Source of the DNA: Nitrobacter hamburgensis X14
Lineage (GTDB): Bacteria > Pseudomonadota > Alphaproteobacteria > Rhizobiales > Xanthobacteraceae
Direction of reading: 5' to 3'
DNA: 64,000 bases
NCBI RefSeq assembly: GCF_000013885.1
Contig: NC_007964.1
Span: forward strand, 1,040,001 to 1,104,000
Positions within the stretch are counted from its first letter, which is position 1; the number at the start of each line of letters is the position of its first letter. Below the pieces are notes generated by a model. That model ran no database searches and was not told the origin of the DNA. It saw only the letters and a program-made list of their open reading frames with translations. This document shows positions 55,164 to 62,381 of this stretch, piece after piece. The position numbers and the translations under genes were made by a program.

Positions 55164-55643
55164 ATGCAATTGAAACTCCTCTCAGCCTCTCGCGTGTCGC
55201 TGTTGGCGTTGGCGGTAACAGTAATAGCGGGTGCGCTCGGTCTGTTGCCGGCAGCGGCCGGTGATCTGGTGGACTTCAAGAGTCCGCTGGACAATTCGCC
55301 CATGACGTTCCCGCTGCAGGCCGGCGAGATTGAGACGCCGGCGGTGAAAAATTTCAAGGCGACCGGCGTCAATGAGTACAGAGGGAATGCCGACGCCATC
55401 GCCGAGGGCAAAAAACTGTATACGGCGAATTGTATTATCTGCCATGGAGCCGACGGCACCGGAAAGATGGGCCCGACCCTGGTCGGTAAAGACGTCGTTT
55501 ATCCGCAAGCACTGACCGACCCCGGCATGTTCTCCATCATCTATGGCGGCGCCAGCGGCGCGATGCAGTCGTTCTTCCGCCGCGGCATGCAGCAGGACCA
55601 GATACTGAAAATCATCGCTTATGTGAGAACACTCGATAAATGA
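55164..55643 (+). CDS. Secreted monohaem cytochrome c
   Basis: 159 residues: export segment (SLLALAVTVIAGALGLLPAAA), a linker of about 45 residues and one class I haem domain with CIICH at residues 90-94 and a likely axial Met134 (SGAMQSFF). This is the form of small cytochromes that accept electrons from PQQ dehydrogenases. Its stop overlaps the eboB start (ATGA, 55640-55643), tying it firmly to the ebo genes. The partner assignment is inference from gene order. Confidence 0.88.
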   Translation: MQLKLLSASRVSLLALAVTVIAGALGLLPAAAGDLVDFKSPLDNSPMTFPLQAGEIETPAVKNFKATGVNEYRGNADAIAEGKKLYTANCIICHGADGTGKMGPTLVGKDVVYPQALTDPGMFSIIYGGASGAMQSFFRRGMQQDQILKIIAYVRTLDK

Positions 55644-56782
55644 CCACGATCGGCTCATCGTTCCCTGGTGCCTTCGCGTGTGATTCCGACTCCTTAAAAG
55701 AACTGCTCGGAGACACCACGCTGAACTGCCCCTGCTGCAACGGCCGGCTGACGCCCGAGAAGCTGGCGCGGCTGTTGGACGATGTACAGAGACTGGCGCA
55801 AGGACGTGTGCCCACCCAGGCGGCTGCAGCCGCGCAGCCCTCCAGCGGCGTCAGCCCCATGGGCATAATCATCGATTCGCACGCGCACATGATCTCGCGC
55901 ACCACCGACGATTATGAAGCGATGGCCAAGGCCGGCGTGGTCGCAGTCATCGAGCCGGCGTTCTGGCTCGGGCAGCCGCGAACCAATGTCGGCAGCTTCA
56001 TTGACTATTTCTCGCTGATCTCGGGTTTCGAGCGCTTTCGCGCCGGCCAGTTCGGCATTCGCCATTACTGCACGATCGGGCTCAATCCCAAGGAAGCCAA
56101 TAACGAAGCTCTGGCTGAAGCGGTGATCGATGTGCTGCCGCGCTTTCTGGTCAAGGAAGGCGTCGTGGCCATGGGCGAACTGGGTTACGACGAGCAGACT
56201 CCGCTCGAAGACAAAGCGTTGCGGGCGCAGATCGAACTCGCCAAGGAGTTTGAGCTTCCGATCATGATTCACACGCCGCATCGCGACAAGCGGCCGGGCA
56301 CGTTACGAACCATGGACGTGCTAAAAGAGCATGGCTTCGACCCGGCGCGTTGCGTCATCGACCATAACAATGAAGAGACCATTCGCGAGGTTCGCGATCG
56401 CGGGTATTGGTGCGCGTTTTCGATTTATCCCAATACTAAGATGGGCAGCAAGCGGATGGCGGCGATCGTCGAGAACTATGGCCCGGAGCGCCTGATCGTG
56501 GATTCCGCGTGTGATTGGGGCGTATCGGATCCGCTCGCGGTCGCCAAGACCGCGCGCCTGATGGCGCAACACGGCATCAGCGCCGAAGCCATTCATCAGG
56601 TGGTCTATGGCAACGCGCTGAAAGTCTACGGCTTGAATGCCGAAATGAAGGAGGAGCACTGGCTGGCGCCATCGGCGATCGATCAGCGCACGCTCTACGA
56701 AGGCAACTCGGTGCTGCGCGGCGGTCAGACGCCCCGTATCGAGCAGCCGCGCCGCGGCGCGGACGAACTGCAAATCACCTGA
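55640..56782 (+). CDS. eboB: EboB-like TatD-family metal hydrolase with N-terminal Cys-motif extension
   Basis: 380 residues. From residue 74 a TatD-like TIM barrel begins with IIIDSHAHMISRTTDDYEAM and continues with VAMGELGYDEQTPLEDKALRAQIELAKEF, IMIHTPHRDKRPGTL, CVIDHNNEETI and LIVDSACDWG, carrying the His/Glu/Asp metal ligands. The first 73 residues hold NCPCCNGRL (Cys30-Cys33) and an Ala/Gln linker, not usual for TatD. ATG 55640 overlaps the cytochrome stop, which argues that the extension is translated. An internal ATG at 55859 would give the standard-length protein. Confidence 0.85.
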   Translation: MTTIGSSFPGAFACDSDSLKELLGDTTLNCPCCNGRLTPEKLARLLDDVQRLAQGRVPTQAAAAAQPSSGVSPMGIIIDSHAHMISRTTDDYEAMAKAGVVAVIEPAFWLGQPRTNVGSFIDYFSLISGFERFRAGQFGIRHYCTIGLNPKEANNEALAEAVIDVLPRFLVKEGVVAMGELGYDEQTPLEDKALRAQIELAKEFELPIMIHTPHRDKRPGTLRTMDVLKEHGFDPARCVIDHNNEETIREVRDRGYWCAFSIYPNTKMGSKRMAAIVENYGPERLIVDSACDWGVSDPLAVAKTARLMAQHGISAEAIHQVVYGNALKVYGLNAEMKEEHWLAPSAIDQRTLYEGNSVLRGGQTPRIEQPRRGADELQIT

Positions 56783-56929
56783 ATAGTCAGCGAGCTAACA
56801 AGAGCTTCTAGGCCCATGCCCGCGCTCGATACATGGTTCGGCTGATCGATGGTCAGATACCGAAGCAGATACGGATAAACCCCGTGATACGAATTGACGC
56901 TTACCGACGTTGTACTGAAGTCGTCAATT

Positions 56930-57310
56930 TACCGCACAGGACCACCCCCGCAAGTGCATCCCAGGAGGAGGTATCGGCGGCACGGTGGCCGTGGCATGCC
57001 CTTCCGCATATCGATGAAACCCGCCGCCAGATGCACCTTCACGTTCGAAGGGAGCAAAGTCGTCATGACGCGGTCTCCGCAGCGTTGGGCGCCGGACGAG
57101 ATGGCGCATTGGTGATCTGGACGGTGACGAACTGCGGCGGCACCAATGCTGCCAGCTCTTGCCTCCATCGACGCAGAACACGGCGATCAATGCCGTAACG
57201 ACGCGCGACCTCCGCGACGCCTGCGCCAGGTTGCATCTCTCCCCCGGCGATCCGTCGTTTATCCGCCTCGCTGAGCCGTTGCCGATAACCTTCGCGTTGC
57301 CGAGGAACGA
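56930..57310 (-). pseudogene. IS66-family remnant (tnpA 3' part and tnpB 5' part)
   Basis: The minus strand reads RLSEADKRRIAGGEMQPGAG, VAEVARRYGIDRRVLRRWRQ and ELAALVPPQFVTVQI, the helix-turn-helix of an IS66 TnpA. Its stop overlaps the ATG of a TnpB start: MTTLLPSNVKVHLAAGFIDM, RKGM. TnpB diverges right after RKGM and ends. The transposase gene tnpC is missing. The surrounding 890-bp gap holds no other gene. Confidence 0.75.
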
Positions 57311-57383
57311 TGGGGCGTGCCGATGGTAAGGGATAAGCCCCGGGGCTTAGAAGGGGACTTAGGGGGTGACTTAAGGGAGGACC

Positions 57384-57413
57384 AGAGCCTTTTCGCGTCT
57401 GATGGAATCAGAG
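57384..57413. repeat. Degenerate half of the palindromic repeat found at 62015-62061
   Basis: AGAGCCTTTTCGC-G-TCTGATGGA-A-TCAGA matches the left arm and loop of the 62015-62061 palindrome with two substitutions; the right arm is lost. It lies upstream of the RND operon while the intact copy lies downstream of it. Confidence 0.7.
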
Positions 57414-57668
57414 ATTTTAATTTGACGCGTTTTCTTCACGCATTATTCCGCTAGCAGGGACATCCATCCTGCTCTCGCGCGTTATTCGTTATTTATTCGC
57501 GCTCTGCTCTGAATAGGGTTCACAATCCCAAGCGGCCACCGTACGATTTAAGAAAAACCGCAAGCACTTTAGCTATTCGTTTCCGTCCGTGTTTAGACTT
57601 GAGCCGATACCGCCGCGGCGGCATCGACGACGTCCTACGGGTCCGATTGCCAGAGGAATATAACAGCT

Positions 57669-58817
57669 ATGCACGCCCTCCCGTCGGTCAAAATCATCGT
57701 TGCTGGAACATTTCTGTTGACGACATCTGCGGTTGCGCAAGTGAGCTCTGGTGCACCCCCGGCGGTAGGAGTTGTTACGGCTGAATTCAAACCGATGGCG
57801 GAGAGCACGGAAATCAACGGTCGCATTCAGGCCAGGGATCGCGTTGATCTGGTTGCGCGTGTAACAGCGTTTTTGAACGAACGTCTCTTTACGGAAGGCG
57901 CGGACGTCAAGAAGGGCCAGCTTCTGTATCGGCTTGAGCGGGCGCCGTTCGAAGCCGACGTCGAGGCTAAAGAAGCGGCTGTTGCTCAGGCTCAGGCTCA
58001 ACTTGAGAACGCCGATCTAGCGCTTTCCCGTGCGCAGGAACTGTTGCGGAAAAATTCCGGTACCCAGGTCACGGCCGACAGCGCGCTGGCGGCGCAGCGC
58101 ACGGCGGCAGCGCAGGTGAAGGCCGCGCAGGCGCAGCTCCATCAATCGCAGATTAATCTCGATTACACCGAAATAAAAGCGCCGATCGACGGCCGCATTG
58201 GCCGAACCTCGATCACGGTCGGTAACGTCGTCAGCCCCACCAGCGGTACCTTGGCGACGATTGTCAGCCCGGATCCCATGTACGTGACCTTTCCCGTCTC
58301 GGTGCGCCGCGTCCTTGAACTAAGGGATCGATATGCCGGCAAGGGTGGCTTTGACGCCGTCAAAATTCGCGTGCGCTTGCCCAATGGGGAAATGTACGGT
58401 CAGACCGGCAAGCTCGGTTTCGTCGATATCGGCGTCGCCAGGGACACAGACACCATCACCTTGCGCGGTACAATCGCCAATCCGGTGATTCAGACGGTCG
58501 GAGAGAGCAAGCTTCACGAATTGACGGACGATGAGTTTGTTACCGTATCGCTTGAGGCTGTCGAGCCGCTCAAGGTGCTGGCTATCCCGCGCGCCGCGAT
58601 TCTGTCCGACCAGCAGGGTGACTATGTCTTCGTGGTCAATGACAAGAATGTGGCCGAGCAACGCCGCGTGAAGCTGGGGCAATCAACCCCTGACGTCGCC
58701 GCGGTGGTCGATGGTTTGAAGCCGGGCGAACGGGTCATCGTGGAGGGAATCCAGCGGGTGCGGCCAAATCTTGTGGTAGCGCCGGCGCCGGCTTCATCAA
58801 CGCCTGCGGGGAGATAA
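57669..58817 (+). CDS. RND efflux periplasmic adaptor (AcrA/MexA type)
   Basis: 382 residues: export segment (IIVAGTFLLTTSAVAQ), barrel-sandwich halves (RVTAFLNERLFTEGADVKKGQLLYRLE and YTEIKAPIDGRIGRTSITVGNVVS) around a coiled-coil hairpin rich in Ala/Gln, a beta-barrel and a membrane-proximal domain (RVKLGQSTPDVAAVVDGLKPGERVIVEGIQRVRP). GAGGA precedes the ATG. It joins the RND pump encoded 3 bp downstream to an outer-membrane channel not encoded here. No TetR-type regulator is adjacent. Confidence 0.9.
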   Translation: MHALPSVKIIVAGTFLLTTSAVAQVSSGAPPAVGVVTAEFKPMAESTEINGRIQARDRVDLVARVTAFLNERLFTEGADVKKGQLLYRLERAPFEADVEAKEAAVAQAQAQLENADLALSRAQELLRKNSGTQVTADSALAAQRTAAAQVKAAQAQLHQSQINLDYTEIKAPIDGRIGRTSITVGNVVSPTSGTLATIVSPDPMYVTFPVSVRRVLELRDRYAGKGGFDAVKIRVRLPNGEMYGQTGKLGFVDIGVARDTDTITLRGTIANPVIQTVGESKLHELTDDEFVTVSLEAVEPLKVLAIPRAAILSDQQGDYVFVVNDKNVAEQRRVKLGQSTPDVAAVVDGLKPGERVIVEGIQRVRPNLVVAPAPASSTPAGR

Positions 58818-58820
58818 CCC

Positions 58821-61800
58821 ATGCTCTCCGGATATTTTATTGATCGCCCCCGCATGGCGATCGTCATCGCCATCGTCATTTCGCTCGCAGGCCTGCTGGC
58901 GCTCTCGCGCATTCCTGTCGCTCAGTTGCCCGACATCGTGCCGCCGCAGGTTCAGGTCTCGGCGGTCTATCCGGGCGCCTCTGCCTCGGTGCTGGAAGCG
59001 ACCGTGGCGCAGCCGATCGAGTCCAAGGTCGTGGGCGTCGACAAGATGATTTACATGAAGAGCAGCAGCGGAGCCGATGGAAGTTACAATCTCACCGTCA
59101 GTTTTGCCCTTGGCGCCGATCCAGACATCAACACCGTCAACGTCAATAATCGCGTTCAGACCGCGATGGCGAACCTGCCCACCGAAGTGCAGGCCCAGGG
59201 ATTGACCGTCCAGAAGCAGTCGTCGTCGCTGCTTCAATTCATCGCCCTCTATAGCGAAGGCGGAAAGCTCGCTCCGCTGTTTATCACCAATTACGCCATC
59301 ATCAACGTGATGGACGAGTTATCGCGGACGCCGGGCGTCGGGCAGGCGACCCTGTTCGGGCGCGAAGATTATTCGATGCGGATCTGGTTCGACACCTCGC
59401 GGCTGACGAACCTGGGCCTCGCACCGTCTGACATTATTCGTGCTGTGCAGGCGCAGAACGTCCAGGCGCCGATCGGCCGTCTTGGCGCACGCCCGGTTCC
59501 TGAAGATCAGCAGTTTCAGTTGAACCTGCAGACCCAGGGGCGCCTCACGACCCCGGAGGAATTCGGTGCCATCGTCATCCGCGCCAATCCGGACGGTTCG
59601 GTGCTGCAGGTCAAGGACGTCGCCCGTATCGAACTGGGCGCGCAGAACCTGGATACGTTCAGTCGTCTCAACGGCAACCCGTCGGTGGCGATCGGCATCT
59701 ATCTCGCGCCCGGCGCCAATGCCATCACCGTAGCGAAGACCGTGAACGCAACGCTGGAAAAGTTGCGAGGGCGCTTTCCCGCAGGGCTACAAGCGCGCGT
59801 CGTCTATGATTCCACGGTTTTCGTGACCGATACGATCAGCGCCGTCATTCACGCCCTTATCGAGGCATTTGTTCTGGTCGCTATCGTCGTATTCCTGTTT
59901 CTCGGCAATCTGCGCGCCACCATTATTCCGATCATTGCCATTCCGGTCAGTCTGGTTGGAAGTTTCTTCGTTCTGCTTGCGCTTGGCTATTCTGCCAACA
60001 CCGTCTCGTTGCTGGCGCTGGTGCTCGCGGTTGGCATCGTGGTGGACGATGCGATCGTCGTGGTCGAAAACGTCGAGCGGGTGATGGAGGAAGAACCGGA
60101 TCTTTCACCTGCGGATGCGACCAAGAAAGCCATGGCGCAGGTGACCGCGCCGATCGTCGGCATTACCCTGGTATTGCTATCCGTGTTTGTTCCGATTGCC
60201 TTCATCTCCGGCATTTCAGGCGAGCTGTTTCGCCAGTTCGCGGTAACGATAAGTGCCTCGGTGCTGATTTCGGCGGTCAATGCGCTGACACTTTCGCCGG
60301 CGCTGTGCACGGTGTTCCTCCGTCACTCCCCGCGCCGCGGCATCATGGGGCGTATCGGGTGGGGAATCGACAAAGTGCGCGACGGTTATGCCACCATCGT
60401 TCGCAAGACATTACGTTTGTCGATCATTTCAATGGTGCTGGTCGCCGCATTCGGTCTGGGTATTTTTGGCCTGATGAAGGTTACCCCTACGGGCTTCCTG
60501 CCGGAGGAAGATCAGGGCGCTTTCTTTATCAACGTGCAACTGCCGGATGGCGCCTCGGTCAACCGGACCAGCGAAACCGTAAAGCAGGTGGAGAACATTC
60601 TGAAGTCGATGCCGCAGGTGCAGGATACCACCGCGATCATCGGTTATTCGTTGCTCGACAGCTATTCCGCCAGCAACAATGCGTTCCTGATAGCCACCCT
60701 GAAGCCATTCGAAGACCGCACCAAGGTGGCCGATTCCGCGCAAGCCTTGATCGCGCATGTCTTCGGGGCAGCCCAGCAGATACGTACGGCGAACGTATTG
60801 CCGTTCAATCTTCCCCCGGTCGTGGGTCTGTCAACCACAGGCGGGTTCGAATATCAGCTTGAAAATCTGGAAGGGGCCGATCCGAAAGCAATGGGTGCGG
60901 TGGTTCAGGGGCTCGTCGCCGCGGCCAATCAGGACCCGCGGCTTTCGCGCGTCTTCTCAACCTACGGCGCCAATGCGCCATCCATCTTCCTTGATATTGA
61001 TCGCGAGAAGGCGCAGTCGCTCGGCATTACCCTCAGCGATGTTTTCACCACGTTGCAAGCCACACTGGGGGGGTACTTCATCAATAATTTCAACCTGTTT
61101 GGTCGCACCTGGCAAGTGAATTTGCAAGCCGAGGCGGCGGACCGGCGCGACGTGTCCGCGCTCTGGAAGATATTCATTCGAAATTCAAAAGGTGAGATGG
61201 TGCCGCTACAGTCGATTGCATCGGCTCGTACCGTCACCGGGCCGCAAGTGATCACGCGGTACAACAATTACCGCTCGGTGACCATCAATGGCGGCCCGGC
61301 TCCGGGCGTGGCATCGGGTACCGCATTGGCCGCCATGGCCGAGGTGTCGGCCAAGACGCTTCCCCCAGGCTATGCGTTCGAATGGACCGGCACCGCCTAT
61401 CAGGAGCAAGCCGCAAGCGGCCAGACGATAATCGTGCTGGGCATGGCGTTGCTGTTCGCATTCCTGTTTCTGGTCGGGCTCTACGAAAGCTGGGTCATCC
61501 CGATTCCGGTGCTGTTCTCCGTGGTGGTTGGTGTGGTCGGCGCCATCGGCGGCGTTCTGATCGCGCACCTCACGCTCGATCTTTATGCACAGATTGGGCT
61601 CGTCGTTCTGGTTGCGCTGGCGGCGAAGAACGCCATCCTGATCGTCGAGTTTGCCAAGGAACAGCGTGAGCAAGGGTTGGGCCTTGAACAGGCCGCAGCT
61701 CTCGGCGCCGAGATGCGGTTCCGCGCAGTATTGATGACATCGATCGCATTCATCCTCGGGCTGGTGCCGCTGGTCTGGGCGACCGGCGCATCGCAGATCG

Positions 61801-61967
61801 CGCGGCATGCCGTCGGCACGCCGGTGTTCGTCGGCATGATCGCTGCGAGCAGTATCGGACTGTTCTTGATTCCGATGCTCTATGTCTTCTGGGAATCGAT
61901 CAGAGAGCGAACAAGTGGATTCTTCAATCGGAGGAAAACGGCTGATCCTGATCCGGCAGAGCGGTAG
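58821..61967 (+). CDS. RND multidrug efflux transporter (HAE1, AcrB/MexB type)
   Basis: 1048 residues, full family length. It starts MLSGYFIDRPRMAIVIAIVI and carries the proton-relay Asp pair in helix 4 (AVGIVVDDAIVVVENVERVMEE), the motif PTGFLPEEDQGAFFINVQLP after the central loop, and the C-terminal helices (LVVLVALAAKNAILIVEFAKEQRE, ALMTS-like VLMTSIAFILGLVPL). It exports amphiphilic compounds from the inner membrane and periplasm. It pairs with the adaptor upstream and is followed by a long palindrome that can end transcription. Confidence 0.93.
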   Translation: MLSGYFIDRPRMAIVIAIVISLAGLLALSRIPVAQLPDIVPPQVQVSAVYPGASASVLEATVAQPIESKVVGVDKMIYMKSSSGADGSYNLTVSFALGADPDINTVNVNNRVQTAMANLPTEVQAQGLTVQKQSSSLLQFIALYSEGGKLAPLFITNYAIINVMDELSRTPGVGQATLFGREDYSMRIWFDTSRLTNLGLAPSDIIRAVQAQNVQAPIGRLGARPVPEDQQFQLNLQTQGRLTTPEEFGAIVIRANPDGSVLQVKDVARIELGAQNLDTFSRLNGNPSVAIGIYLAPGANAITVAKTVNATLEKLRGRFPAGLQARVVYDSTVFVTDTISAVIHALIEAFVLVAIVVFLFLGNLRATIIPIIAIPVSLVGSFFVLLALGYSANTVSLLALVLAVGIVVDDAIVVVENVERVMEEEPDLSPADATKKAMAQVTAPIVGITLVLLSVFVPIAFISGISGELFRQFAVTISASVLISAVNALTLSPALCTVFLRHSPRRGIMGRIGWGIDKVRDGYATIVRKTLRLSIISMVLVAAFGLGIFGLMKVTPTGFLPEEDQGAFFINVQLPDGASVNRTSETVKQVENILKSMPQVQDTTAIIGYSLLDSYSASNNAFLIATLKPFEDRTKVADSAQALIAHVFGAAQQIRTANVLPFNLPPVVGLSTTGGFEYQLENLEGADPKAMGAVVQGLVAAANQDPRLSRVFSTYGANAPSIFLDIDREKAQSLGITLSDVFTTLQATLGGYFINNFNLFGRTWQVNLQAEAADRRDVSALWKIFIRNSKGEMVPLQSIASARTVTGPQVITRYNNYRSVTINGGPAPGVASGTALAAMAEVSAKTLPPGYAFEWTGTAYQEQAASGQTIIVLGMALLFAFLFLVGLYESWVIPIPVLFSVVVGVVGAIGGVLIAHLTLDLYAQIGLVVLVALAAKNAILIVEFAKEQREQGLGLEQAAALGAEMRFRAVLMTSIAFILGLVPLVWATGASQIARHAVGTPVFVGMIAASSIGLFLIPMLYVFWESIRERTSGFFNRRKTADPDPAER

Positions 61968-62014
61968 AGCCGGCGGAGGCGCTCGCCGGTGCCGTTCGAC
62001 GACATCCTGGCAAG

Positions 62015-62061
62015 CTAGAGCCTTTTCGCTTCTGATGGAGTCAGAAGCGAAAAGGCTCTAG
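62015..62061. repeat. Perfect palindromic repeat, 21-bp arms; probable terminator
   Basis: Arms CTAGAGCCTTTTCGCTTCTGA and its exact complement flank the loop TGGAG. One arm is T-rich, and no T-run follows. A degraded half copy lies at 57384-57413. It resembles dispersed REP-like palindromes of Bradyrhizobium relatives and can also serve as a terminator for the RND operon, 47 bp after its stop. Confidence 0.8.
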
Positions 62062-62113
62062 TTGTTTGCTGAAAAACCAAGGAAGTTCTGGAATTTTCCT
62101 GGAGGCTGGAAAC

Positions 62114-62290
62114 ATGAACGGAAATCGCTACTACGGGGTGCGGGTCGAGGGAGCAAAATACGGCGTTGGTTTTGGCTCCGCTCTTGCTATCGCGATATCA
62201 TACACCGCCAACCATTCGATACTTTGGGCCATCATCCACGGTATTTTAGGCTGGCTGTACGTGATCTATTTTGCACTGTTTCGGTCTTAA
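62114..62290 (+). CDS. Small membrane protein, conserved type
   Basis: 58 residues from ATG 62114, ten bases after GGAGG. A polar N-terminus (NGNRYYGVRVEGAKYG) is followed by two hydrophobic segments (VGFGSALAIAISYTANHSIL and WAIIHGILGWLYVIYFALF). Short proteins of this form with HGILGWLYVIYF endings are seen in many bacteria. The function is unknown. It lies between the palindrome and a convergent glucoamylase gene. Confidence 0.7.
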   Translation: MNGNRYYGVRVEGAKYGVGFGSALAIAISYTANHSILWAIIHGILGWLYVIYFALFRS

Positions 62291-62381
62291 CCGGTCCAAT
62301 AAAAAGTGCCTCAGTCGCCAAAGCCGTAGCGGCGAGTGGGTACGCCGGGCTCCCGATAGCGTCGGGCGCCCGCGGCAACGA

